Below, piece after piece: positions 47,667 to 59,770 of a stretch of DNA of 64,000 nt (within the stretch, counting starts at the first letter, position 1; each line of letters starts with the position of its first letter). Position numbers and translations under genes: made by a program. The DNA is taken from contig CM049320.1 in NCBI GenBank assembly GCA_026874595.1, positions 4,405,464 through 4,469,463 on the forward strand, in the 5' to 3' direction. The notes below the pieces were generated by a model. That model was not told where the DNA came from. It did not search any database and saw nothing but the letters and a program-made list of their open reading frames with translations. Origin of the DNA: Sipunculus nudus. Lineage: Eukaryota; Annelida; Sipuncula; Golfingiida; Sipunculidae.

Positions 47667-47683
47667 TCGCTAGGGGGCGCTGC
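47667..47683 (+). promoter_or_regulatory. CTCF-like motif
   Basis: TCGCTAGGGGGCGCTGC fits the CTCF core (C-C-x-C-x-A-G-G-G-G-G-C-G-C) except at the first base. It lies about 640 bp upstream of the minus-strand first exon. Binding is not shown, and single motif hits are often spurious or repeat-borne. Confidence 0.3.
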
Positions 47684-49450
47684 ACTCGAAACAATACGAC
47701 ATATCATTTTGGACCATATCTCCAAAACTATAAACCTTAATTACATAAACTATATTTTCTTCCTCTGGGTCTTCATTATTACTTGGGCATCTAGTCTGTC
47801 GATCACTTCGAAACATTTCAAAATGTTATTTTCCTAATAACTTTGTCAATTCTAGTCCTATCTTCACAAACTTTGGCTCATTTTTTTTTTCACCTTCGTA
47901 TATATCTATCTGTTTGTCATTTGTCCTCAATTATGCCTTCTTGCATCTGTTGTATAGCATTCCACAGGCCACAGTTTACTAGGAATCACTTTGTAACTTT
48001 CACCTATCGTATATCGGAATGATTTCTTGAAGCTTTTTTTTTTCAAAAAAAGGTCGTGTATAAGGTCATGAAAACATCCCAAATTATTATTTCCATCGTA
48101 ACTTTGTTTATTTACATCAATATTGTCAATATTGGTCCAATCTTTACAAACTATGGCTCATTTTCTTCCTCTTTGTCTTCTATATGACATGTTCATCTGC
48201 CTTCCAATCTGGTCATATAATTATTTTTGTGCTATAGTACTTTTAATTGAAAAAAAAATAATTGATTCATCTTTTGACATCCAAACAAAACATTGAATAT
48301 GTAATTCATAGATGCGGAAACAAGCACTTGACATTTAGAACAAGAATAAGCCAATATATTTTTCTCCAGGAATTAACTTTATGCTCAGCCTATAAGGGGG
48401 TCTGTATTGAATAAAAAAAAAGCATGATATATGGAATTTAGGGTATCTTTTACAGGTCAGCCTGGTCTTGCAGACATCTTAGGCTGACAACTGGCTATAT
48501 CGGACACAATACGTATGTCCCTTGAATTTTACCTATGTATTTATGTATAAGTATCCTCTCTAGGGCGGACACCTCCCTAATGCGGACTACGGACAGTTGA
48601 TGCCGGCGCAAGCCAGTGTTTTCAGGGTAAATCAACATGGCAAATGCGGACATGATCAGCAGGTCGAGTGTCCGTCGGCGAGGCCCGAGAATCATTTTGA
48701 TCTCTTGTCCGCGACAAACACGCAGGCCACGGCTGTTTACCTGTCAAATCAATTTTGGTTTATTCCTCAGTTTGTTTGTTCATGTCGTGGGCTGCTTTGC
48801 TCAGAATTTCTACCAGAATTTCTGTACATAAAGTTCGGAGGTGGTGTTTTCTGAGGTTCCAATAAATTGTACAGATATACATTGGACAATTATCCAGGAA
48901 TAAACATTCAGCCTCTATTACATCTTCTCAATCGACTAGCTTTCTCTTTCTATGTGGGTTTTACATACGCATTTTATGTTCATCAATCATATGTTCTGAT
49001 CAACTGATAAGAAATTATAATTGGTGAACATTGAAATTTCGATTCATATGGCCGACGTGCTGTTGGCGTAGCCAGGAGTCATCCTGAAAAAAAAATCTAA
49101 AAAATCCCTGCATGCACTCTTCATCATCAAATGTTACTGCTATATTGATCATGTGACTGACGTGATTACTACCTGCAGATGGCGCCATTTGTGTTTGGCG
49201 ACTTCATCTTAGGCGAAAAGGTATTTTACTCTGGTCCTGATTGGTCAGAAAATATTTAAACTCACCTTTAATATGAAGGCGAACTTAATCTTTAAGCTCG
49301 AGAATTGTTCAAAATGACCATTCATATGCATGCCAGTCTAATCACTAAATTATGCAATTTCAGGAGTATTCGTCTTTATTCACAGCCGTGACCGTGGGAA
49401 CAAAACTCGGTATTGTGAGGAGCTTATTTCGGATGGAGCTCAAATAAACG
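47684..49450. other. No gene recognised
   Basis: AT-rich. At 48,555-48,720 GCGGACACCTC and ATGCGGAC words recall the ends of DNA transposons, but no mate was found. The overlapping frames at 48,495-48,854 are in this patch and show no domains. Confidence 0.45.
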
Positions 49451-51298
49451 AAATCATTCAACCCACCACACAGTCAAGGTCTGACTTGATATTATGATAG
49501 CCTGACACCTTTAGAGCACTGCAAGGGGAATATTACTACCAAACTGTGTTGTGCTACTAACTGTTTGGTAGCCGACGCTTGACCATTAGAGCTGGAAAAT
49601 GATAAGGAGTAGGGGTAACTTAAATTTGAACATATTTGCTTATATTCGAATTTTCCCAATGAAGATATCTCTGGAAAGGTCTTTACGGGTCTTCAATATA
49701 TGTAACAGCTATGTATAGATAAATTAAAACACATTTTTAGGATATTAAAATGTCAAGTCTAATAAAAAAAATCCCGATTATATAATGGTTTGGCTTTAAA
49801 CTTTTAGATGATCGGTTAAACTTTCAAATTGTATCGTTATTTTATACATATTGATAGAAAAAATTTTTATTCTGGACCTATTTGAACTGTATATGATCCT
49901 AATTTTACCTTAATGATAAATCATCTAACCTGGAAATAGAAAGTTGTTTCTCATGTTAAGTGGATTTAACGATTCATTGATTATTGCGTTTCATGAATTT
50001 GTCTGTTATAATAATTTTTTATGTACACTATATGAATTGGTTTTTAGCTTTTCTCCGTATCAGGGCTGCAAACAAGCCCCTGAAGAAATATAGGAATTTT
50101 AAAGGAATACTTGAGACGAAACTTTTGAGTTAATATTTTCAGTGAAGATTAAGTCAAATACAGGAATTTTTACTGCACAGTTCTGGTTTTGTTGGTTACT
50201 TTAATTTCATGATCATTAGTACTACCTGCAGAACCTCAAGGCCTGTTTGATTGATTTAGACGGCTTTACTTGTATTACTGCAACACGTATACATGCACAG
50301 GTCTACGAAAGAGAAGGGGATAAAAGGAACAGGGCTTTCTAACAATAATTATTCGATAATAACATATATATCAGAATAATGATATTGTCCAATATATAGA
50401 AAAACATATGAGTTGAGCATATAAATGCTGTCAAATATAGGGAATTCTTGGAGACAGTGTTTCATAGGGAAATATGATGGATAAAAGAGCATGTGGAAAC
50501 CCTGTTGTATTTAGTGGCACAGAGAGTCAGCTTTCTCACTGTCAAGTTACCTTGGAAAACAAGGGAACCTCCGCTGATTATTATAATTACATATTTTACG
50601 TCATCATAAATAATATATTTCTCTGACAATCCTTTAGCCGAAAATATTTACCACGTGTTACATTAATTGTTTAGACCTAAATTCTTTCATAATATATTCT
50701 TGGGGTTTTATTTTACATCTGACTGTTAATTTTCTGTGACATCGTTGGTAATAAATCTGGTGCTAAAACACCGAAAACTTAAAGGTATGATTTATAATAC
50801 CCAATACCAAATAGCGTCAAATAGTATAGTCAATATTGCATTTTAGGGTATTCTGTGGCAAATATTTGTCGCATAATTCGCAAGTCGGCTGAAAAAAAAA
50901 GAAATTGTTTCGGGGGGGGGGGGCGGACTTTTACTAAAATACTCTTAGTATTAAAGTTACACAAAATATTCAACAGGCTGACAGAGTGTGGCAGTTTGGT
51001 TTCTTTCGTATCATGGATATCAGAATGACCAAAATTGGTCTTTGCAAAGATTTTGCAAAAGCAAAGATTTTCAAATTTAAGTACCCCTGCCTTAGTTAAC
51101 CATGGTAGACCCGTAATGGACCTTCCCAGAGATATCTATATTATTAAAAAATTGGTCAGGCGTTGGCTCAAAAATGGTCAGTAGCACGAAACTAATACCA
51201 CAATTTGACAGTATGCTACCCCCTAGCAAAGGTCTAGAGGTGTCATGCTACCATAATATTCAGTCAGACCTTGGTTGTGTGGTGGATTGAACGACGAC
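49451..51298. mobile_element. Inverted-repeat element, about 1.85 kb
   Basis: The left arm (49,451-49,682) and right arm (51,060-51,298) are reverse complements with moderate divergence. Paired words include TTCAACCCACCACACA/TTCAATCCACCACACA, AAGGTCTGACT, GAATATTA, TGACACCT, GAC..TTGACCA and GATATCTCTGG.AAGGTC. The 1.4-kb interior has no coding frame. This could be a long-TIR DNA element or two opposite insertions of one repeat. No target duplication was identified. Confidence 0.6.
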
Positions 51299-52144
51299 CC
51301 TTTTGTGCGGCTCGTGCTCCCTGACTATAGGCAGGTAAGAACGCACTCTAACAGCCATCCATCCTCTTGCAAAAATCCCATGGTAAACAGTCGGTAAAAT
51401 TAACATAAGTCTATGAGTGATGAATTAACACAGAATAATTCATTTTAGCTTACAAACAAAATTGTAAATCCATCTGTATAGCAAAAGGTCAATCGCTGTG
51501 TGCACAGCATACATATTGGCTATCGTCAAGTAACCCGTGCGAAACAATAATTCAACAAACATTCAGGGAGATTTGCTCATATGCTGAGTTAAAACAGAAT
51601 TTTTCTCGCACATGTCAGGAGTTGTTAGAAAGTACAAATATAGCTTATTATTGGGCTGATTTGTTTTATGTGACAGCGTACCTCTAGGTCATTAGGCGTT
51701 TTTAAATGACGAAAATATTTGCATCCTGGTAGAGTTTGTTGTGCGGCCCTCCACACAATATGTAAGGGCACTCGGACGCTGGTCGGAGACCCCATTGTCA
51801 GAAGACTGTAATGGCGATAATTAATTCTACATTTATTGCCAAATATCTCATGGGAACTATTTCTATAACATGTACAGACATATTGACCACGTGATAACAT
51901 TACATACGTGTGACGCCAACTATGTTGACCTCTCTGGGAGTCGAAGTGAATTTTTTTATTTGATCATCCTTACTTTTTCTCCACACATGATTTAGACATA
52001 ACATATTTGCATGGGGATTGAAATGGTTTTAATTGCATAATTTTTCAAATGGTTAAATGGGGTCTATCCGAAACTTTAGATTTACCTTATATATCACAGG
52101 AACGGCTGCAGCTACATGATAACCAGCCATACATGTTTCAGCAT
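51299..52144. other. No gene recognised
   Basis: The minus-strand 91-codon frame at 51,625-51,900 has five scattered Cys but no recognisable domain or splice support. Confidence 0.45.
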
Positions 52145-52340
52145 TATTGTCCTCCGCTTCCTCGGAACCGGGGACATTGATTTGGGTTTGTCCGTCCGTC
52201 TGTCTAACTGTCGGTCAGTTCATTAGTTTTTTGATCGTGTAATAACTTTCCTTAATAGTATCCGATTTCACTCAAATTCGGGTCAGTGATTGCTCTCATG
52301 CTTACCTTGGTTGGGATTGGTTTTGGAGTGTCTGTCTCAC
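52145..52340 (+). repeat. Mollusc-type dispersed repeat fragment
   Basis: Contains TCCTCCGCTTCCTCGGA followed by a GTCCGTCCGTCTGTC tract, like other GGAC/GTCC-bearing repeats of this window. Confidence 0.4.
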
Positions 52341-52720
52341 AAGATAATAATACAATATGATAATTTATTATTGATATGATGAATCAACATATTTAGTTTC
52401 ACTAACCACCAACAGATGTCGCTAGCAGTTGACAAAAATTTATTGAATTTGTTTGTTGTTAATGTGCTTTTTTATAATCAAGTGGCACCACTGTTGTAGA
52501 CACTTGCCGCGTGTGTCAGGCTTGTTAGATAACTGATGTCATACACTGTGTTTTAAATATGCGTGTTGTCAGAAACTGGTATATCTTATGTTTAGTCATG
52601 GATAATATCGCCTTATAATCCTTTAATCGATTCTGATCTCCAGTTAACACAACCCATGAAGATCTCAAAATAATATTCCTATGGCCTATGCTCGACAAAG
52701 CTTGTCCTGACAAACTGAAA

Positions 52721-53810
52721 ATAAGCATTTAGTAATGCTGTAAATAAGCTTTGAGTCATGCTGTAAATATGCTTTGTATCATGCTTTAAATAAGCTTTGA
52801 GTCATTCTGTCAATAAGCTTTGTGTCATGCTGTCAATAAGCTTTGTGTCATGCTGTAAATAAGCTTTTTTTGTCATGCTGTAAATAAGCTTTGTGTCATG
52901 CTGTAAATAAGCTTTTTGTCATGCTGTAAATAAGCTTTGTGTCCTGCTGTCAATATGCTTTGAGTCATGCTGTCAATATGCTTTGTGTCATGCTTTAAAT
53001 AAGCTTTGAGTCATGCTGTCAATAAGCTTTGTGTCATGCTTTAAATAAGCTTTGAGTCATGCTGTCATTAAGCTTTGTGTCCTGCTGTCAATAAGCTTTG
53101 TGTCCTGCTGTCAATAAGCTTTGAGTCATGCTGTAAATAAGCTTTGTGTCATGCTGTCAATAAGCTTTGTGCCATGCTGTAAATAAGCTTTGTGTCATTC
53201 TGTCAATAAGCTTTGAGTCATGCTGTAAATATGCTTTGTATCATGCTTTAAATAAGCTTTGAGTCATGCTGTTAATAAGCTTTGTGTCATGCTGTCAATA
53301 AGCTTTGTGTCATGCTGTAAATAAGCTTTGTGTCATGCTGTAAATAAGCTTTGAGTCATGCTGTCAATAAGCTTTCTGTCCTGCTGTAAATAAGCTTTGT
53401 GTCATGCTGTAAATAAGCTTTGTGTCATGCTGTAAATAAGCTTTGTGTCATGCTGTAAAATAGCTTTGTGTCATGCTGTAAATAAGCTTTGTGTCATGCT
53501 GTAAATAAGGTTTGTGTCATGCTGTAAATAAGCTTTGTGTCATGCTGTAAATAAGCTTTGTGTCATGCTGTAAATAAGCTTTGTGTCATGCTGTAAATAA
53601 GCTTTGTGTCATGCTGTAAATAAGGTTTGTGTCATGCTGTAAATAAGCATTGTGTCATACTGTAAATAAGCTTTGTGTCCTGCTGTAAAATAGCTTTGTG
53701 TCATGGTGTAAATAAGCTTTCTGTCACGCTGTAAATAAGCTTTGTGTCATGGTGTAAATAAGGTTTGTCCCATACTGTAAATAAGCTTTGTTTCATGCTG
53801 TAAAGCTTTT
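52721..53810. repeat. 23-bp minisatellite, about 47 copies
   Basis: The consensus ATAAGCTTTGTGTCATGCTG(T)AA repeats head to tail for 1.09 kb with few indels. Variants (GAGTCATG, TCAATA for TAAATA, ATATGC) are interspersed in the left half, while the right half is almost homogeneous. Each unit holds a HindIII site AAGCTT. There are no unique spacers, so it is not a CRISPR array. All three frames meet stops (TAA). Confidence 0.95.
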
Positions 53811-54072
53811 ACGGATGAAAAACATTGAGCATGCGGCATAAAAGAATAAAGTACGTATTCAGTCGATGCCTTGAACAAAGGATTCTACGTACAATCTGGA
53901 AACTTCCCCTTACCTTCCCCACTGCACGGGCAGATAGAGCTTACTGAAATGATTATTTGAATGCGCAGTTCGAATAATTTGCTTGTATTTAATATCATTT
54001 TATATCTCATATAGGGAAATATGATAAGTTAAGTTGGAAAAAATCCATAGATTATAATAATCTTCTATGAAA
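53811..54072. other. No gene recognised
   Basis: Spacer between minisatellites without visible features. Confidence 0.5.
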
Positions 54073-54201
54073 GAGTGGTTTACTATTGAACTGAATGAAC
54101 TATAGATTGGTTTTTCTGTTGAACTGAATAACTTATAGAGTGGTTTACTGTTGAACTGAATTAACTATAGAGTGGTTTACTTTTGAACTGAATGAACTAT
54201 A
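54073..54201. repeat. 32-33-bp tandem repeat, four copies
   Basis: Units read GAGTGGTTTACTNTTGAACT followed by GAATGAACTATA with a few changes. Non-coding. Confidence 0.85.
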
Positions 54202-54508
54202 AGTCGTTTAGTGTTGTCTCCAGAACACTCTGAACAGCCAGCAATCAGAAACCGTCTCTTACATAGTGAATTCAGAAGATGCCATGACGACACTGCACCG
54301 AAACCAAGTCTCTTACATAGAGACACGGTGTAGCAGCCCTTCTTTCTTCTGTCACTACCTGATATAGGTCCAGCTGCCAATCAAGTGATCACCGGCTGTC
54401 AGCCAATCATAAGCAGCTGGTGACTACGCCCGCTGTACCCTGCTTGGGGTGAACTCTCTGGATGGGGAGAGGTCGATCTCTTTCCAGCGAGCATTTCAAC
54501 TGAACACA

Positions 54509-55697
<1,189 letters not shown>

Positions 55698-55728
<31 letters not shown>

Positions 55729-55737
55729 CGGAGGTAT
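55698..55737. repeat. Run of 40 G
   Basis: Uninterrupted G tract. A run of 19 C follows at 55,907-55,925. The exact lengths are unreliable in any assembly. Confidence 0.9.
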
Positions 55738-55925
55738 TCTAGTATATCCCTCTCCATTATCTGGCACGGAGGATGGTCCATGTAATCAGTAACTAATCAA
55801 CCCTCCCGCCCCCTTACTTTTTTGTCCCAACTTTGATGACCTTCCCGGCCATGCCTGTCACCACCCGCCACCACGTACCCTTGCGAGTCATCTCCACACC
55901 CTGCGACCCCCCCCCCCCCCCCCCC

Positions 55926-57102
55926 TTGAAGATACCATCAAATAATTATTCACTTGCCAAAGTATCTAAATATGATAAAAATAATAATAAATGATAATTA
56001 ATTAAAAGATTAATATACTGACTGTGATAAAGGGATTTAAAAATGTGGTAAAAACATCTATAGTTGAAGGTGCCCATTCACCCATACCTTTTGGTAAAAT
56101 ATGTGATTTCTGGCTTCCTCTGTGTGTATATCAAGCATCTAAGTAATTTTGGATGTTAAAAATTCTAATAAGGCCTTCCGAAAGTATGTATGAACTTTTT
56201 TTATGACTAAGGGCAAAACACTGATGTACCGGTAACCGTAGGTGGTAGGTTGCATGCAGAGTTACATGTACTTAATTGTTGCAAACCGCCATTTGCAAAG
56301 CTCTGGCTTATCTGACTTGCTGCAAGATGGCCTTGTTGATTTTGTTTATTTTGGATGGCCCCGACATATTAGAAAAAGGTTAATATAAACAAAACAAGCA
56401 GCATGTGTGTCATTGTGTGCGGTGATATCCATGTTTTCTGGCCTATATTTTTTATAGAATAATCCAAGGATTTACCTTTAGTTTATAAAGGTCAGATAGG
56501 TGATTGGGCCACTTTAATTACTGCCTGTACCACTTGTTGTATATACATGAATGTAAGTATATATGCTGTTAATGTGATGAAACTATATTACGGACAAATG
56601 TAGTTAATATTAAAGCAAGTTTTTTTTACGTAAAGTAGGGATATATATATATATTTATATATATATATATGCGTGTGTGTGTGTGTTATTCACAAAAACT
56701 CAAGTAACACAAGACGCCATAAATTAATTTAAAAACCGTAAAAAAAAACGCACTATGAGGTCAATTTGTAAACATGGGTAAAAAATGTTTCACTGACCAT
56801 TTTTATAACTGGCACGTTAATTAATTAACCATATTTTATCATATTCGTCTGAAAATATTAAAATCATTTTCTAGGTATGACAATTTAGTTAAATGACAAC
56901 CTGTGGTAGGCACCATCTCCAGAACAAGTTTAGTCAGGTAGAAGCGGTCAGGAATTAAGAAACAAATTGTGAGTCGCTGCAAAACAAAACCAAACATGAA
57001 AAGTCGGTTAGTGTACAAGTTCTCAGAGCATGACGGCACGTATCATTTCACCCTTGAGTGATAATGTACGTTACAATCACGATAACAGGTTTATATCATA
57101 AC
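55926..57102. other. No gene recognised; TA/TG microsatellites
   Basis: TA and TG runs at 56,641-56,688. The minus-strand 66-codon frame 56,839-57,039 shows no domain. Confidence 0.5.
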
Positions 57103-57244
57103 TCAGTCTGTCGCTTGTAGCTGGATCCGATATGAAGAGGTTTGTTGAACCGACACGCGCTTGCGGTTAGGCCGTGTCCTACTAGGAGAATCACCCCGAA
57201 CAGAATTACGGTTGTTTTTACCCTTGGGGCCTCGAATTGAGAAC
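57103..57244 (-). CDS. Possible terminal exon
   Basis: On the minus strand TTGCAG (acceptor, complement of 57245-57250) precedes a frame of 46 codons in phase 2. It starts FSIRGPKGKNN, continues with a basic stretch RPNRKRVSV and ends QLQATD before TGA at 57,103-57,105. Local G+C is above the surroundings. There is no start codon, so it could only be an internal-to-terminal exon. No upstream exon or polyadenylation signal was identified, and a chance frame is quite possible. Confidence 0.25.
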
Positions 57245-57250
57245 CTGCAA

Positions 57251-58640
57251 GCGGATATTTAACGGTGTACTTCTGTTATTATATTCAGGACTGAAAAGTC
57301 AAAATTAAATAATAAAACAAATCCATGGGTAATAAATATGTTCACCTTATTAAAAAAGATTGTCATATAGTGTTTCTTTCATAGGAAAGACGTGTAGCCA
57401 TTGCTCAGCGAACGACAAGAATCAATATTATATAAACATCTGTAACAATATGACATTGAAAATTAGTGTATAAACTAATAATATACCAATACTAATATAC
57501 AACCACTAATAATAATGACACAAACAATAATAATAAAAGTAAAACAATAATTAAATCTATCCATGTTCATTAATGTTACAACTATGAAATATATTTCATT
57601 TCATAAAATAAAGATCGTGTCATTGTTATCATTTTACAATTTCACTTGTGAAATGAAAAAAGTCCGGATGTAAGCATACATGATGAAAAATGCAGGCCAA
57701 ACGTTTGAATGATTAAATTTTATTTCAAGCAAGTTGTGATCAATGGAATTTCGTTAGAAGTTAAATATTAATTTATATAAAATCGAGTTGTGCTAAAATA
57801 TGGACACATGCATATGAGTATTGATATTATATAAATAAAATTGTAATGTTAATCGAAACATGCTAAAATTTGTCGGCCTATTAAATTATTACAGTTCAAA
57901 TTATGTTTCAAAATATTTTAAATATAATTCATGAGATAATTTGTATAGAATTATGACCATTTAGTAAAAAAATTCCAGATTACCTAATGTAGAACTGAAA
58001 TAACCGTACAATATAGAAACAAACTGTTAAAAAAAGGAATGAGCCTCATTTGAAATTTAAAATGTAATAACTTTTATTGACATGATTCAGGCCTACATAA
58101 AAGTTATTGTTACATCGTGCATAAAGGGGGGGGGGGGAGAGAATTTCTATGGTATAAACGTATCGTGCAACATCAGCCTTGACATAAAAACCGATTGACC
58201 CTTTAGTACGCCAGGCCTATGTATAGTTTGGGGCTCTTCTTTAAATATATGTGAATAGAAAACTTAAATATTTGTAAATAATTCATCTTTTAAAAAAATA
58301 AAATAAATAATAGCGAATACAGTATTTTATTATGGAGAAAGTAAGCAAAAATTGCTAAAACACTCGAAAAATTATTCACAGCTACTTTTAAAGTTTTATT
58401 GGTAGCATGGTACCAGTCTAAAGTGACCCTTGAACCCAACCAGCTGAGCTTCTGTGAATCGCACTGAACGCAGATAAAAGTGCGTCTTGATTCAATGCGA
58501 TCAAACGCGATGCTACAACCACTTTGCACAATACATGCTATCCAGAGATGTGCAAAAGTGAATGAAAAACTCACAATAAGTAATCGGAGATCAGTTGCGC
58601 AAGTTGTTCCCAAATTTCACAGTCATAACTCCGGGGGTGC
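57251..58640. other. No gene recognised
   Basis: Very AT-rich to 58,300. The minus-strand frame 58,290-58,613 (107 codons) starts with a hydrophobic stretch and lies head to head with the plus-strand first exon. Its codons past residue 75 are AT-rich noise, so I do not call it. Confidence 0.4.
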
Positions 58641-58644
58641 GCAA

Positions 58645-58660
58645 GTGTCATAAGTGACAC
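58645..58660. promoter_or_regulatory. GTGTCA-TAAG-TGACAC palindrome near a start codon
   Basis: A perfect 6-bp inverted repeat with a 4-bp spacer, 58 bp before the ATG at 58,718, in a GC-richer context (GGGGGTGCGC to the left, CCCCGCC to the right). It could bind a dimeric factor. No assignment is made. Confidence 0.3.
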
Positions 58661-58717
58661 CCCGCCAAGCACACATGTCAAACCGTGTCGACAGCCTCGA
58701 ATTTCAGCGTTGCAAAA

Positions 58718-58950
58718 ATGCAAAAATGGACAATAATGTCTCGAAGTTTAATAATTGTGATTTTATTCATATGTATTGGAGCTATTCAAGGTGTTGGATT
58801 AGGGGAACCGCCACCTGTGGACTTTGGAGGGGACGAAGTTTTTACGGAAGCGCATTGTGATCCAATTCCTAGCGCGAGGGGTCGAATCCAGCTCAACCAT
58901 ATTTTACCAAAACATGAACCACTCAATGGATTTTTCAGCCCACAAACGCC
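58718..58950 (+). CDS. First exon of a secreted protein, function unknown
   Basis: A frame with ATG at 58,718 (an upstream in-frame ATG at 58,685 and a second at 58,736 are alternatives) encodes a strong signal peptide: a basic start MSRS, a core LIIVILFICIGAI and an end QGVG. The mature part opens EPPPVDFGGDEVF, has one Cys in AHCDP and continues RIQLNHILPKHEPLNGFF. The exon ends at ACGCC|GTGAGT, a near-consensus donor in phase 2, and reading through it meets TGA at once, as expected for an exon edge. I do not recognise the family. The combination of a good signal peptide, a donor at the right place and higher G+C than the flanks makes a real exon likely. The next exon is not identified and may lie outside the window. 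Confidence 0.6.
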
Positions 58951-59102
58951 GTGAGTACAAAACTATGCATAATTACCCACAAGAACATTTTCTTTTACTA
59001 ACATTGAAATACTAAAACATAATGAAATATTGTTTCTGTGTTTTATACCTGTTTGAAACGATGGTTCAATTTGTAAATTTATTTCTAAAGGTGTTAAGGA
59101 AG

Positions 59103-59118
59103 CGGTTGTCATGGAAAC
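59103..59118 (+). promoter_or_regulatory. RFX X-box-like site
   Basis: GGTTGTCATGGAAACC differs by one base from the palindromic X-box GTTGCCATGGAAAC. It lies about 150 bp inside the first intron of the gene starting at 58,718. Single-motif evidence only. Confidence 0.2.
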
Positions 59119-59191
59119 CACTCTAATAGATGTTTTTTTCATTTTAAAATGAGGGTCCTTCAAATCTGTCAGGTTAAGAGTTGCTTGTTAC

Positions 59192-59256
59192 ATATATATA
59201 TATATATAATATATATATATATAATATATATATATATATTTATATATATATTTATA
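59192..59256. repeat. TA microsatellite
   Basis: Interrupted (TA)n followed by a GAGA-rich stretch (to about 59,280). Confidence 0.85.
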
Positions 59257-59529
59257 GAAAGAGAGATCGAGAGAGAGATCCTATTCCCAAGTTTCCCAGC
59301 CCACCATTAGCTGTATATTAAAGCTTTAAAAGAAAGGCTGTTGCTTCGGTCCAGACCCACACACTGATCATTCAGGCTATAGTTCCGGCACTTCCTATTA
59401 GCATGCACACTGACACTGGCACAATGCTGGACATATTTATGGGAGCTGTCTCTACGGAACCAACTGACTGACTGACCTTACAGTACATTTGCTATTGTTC
59501 AGGCATTTATAATAATAAATAAAAATTTA

Positions 59530-59770
59530 CTGGCTTCTGTGGCTCAGGGGTAGGGCGCAGGACTCAAAGCTGGGAGATCATGGGTTTGAATCTCAGTAGA
59601 GGCGGTGAGGTTTTTCACGGGGAGGCTGTGCCCCACAGCCCTGTTTCACTACGAGTGCATCTTAGGGGGGTTCCTCAGTGTTCTGACCCAGCAATGAGGA
59701 TGATTACACACCCAGGACCTACAGATGCAGTAGGCACTGTGCCTGTGTGACACCAGGATACAAAGTAAAA
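59530..59770 (+). mobile_element. tRNA-derived SINE, second family
   Basis: The first 72 bp (59,532-59,603) fold like a tRNA. The acceptor arms GCTTCTG and TAGAGGC pair with two G-T pairs. An A box TGGCTCAGGGG and a B box GGGTTTGAATC are present. About 165 bp of non-tRNA body and an A-rich end (AAAAAAAAATGA) follow. No exact target duplication was found. The B box departs from consensus (TTTGAAT for TTCGAAT), so a functional tRNA gene is unlikely. It differs from the SINE at 1,029-1,346. Confidence 0.65.

Noticed and set aside
52721-53810. CRISPR-like regular repeat
   Set aside because: Units are adjacent head to tail with no unique spacers, and the genome is animal; it is a minisatellite.
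58290-58613. Divergent minus-strand gene facing the secretory exon
   Set aside because: Hydrophobic start but no domain, AT-rich low-quality C-terminus and no donor at a sensible place.
59532-59603. Functional tRNA gene
   Set aside because: Acceptor stem has two G-T pairs, the B box is off consensus, there is no Pol III terminator right after it, and a SINE body follows.
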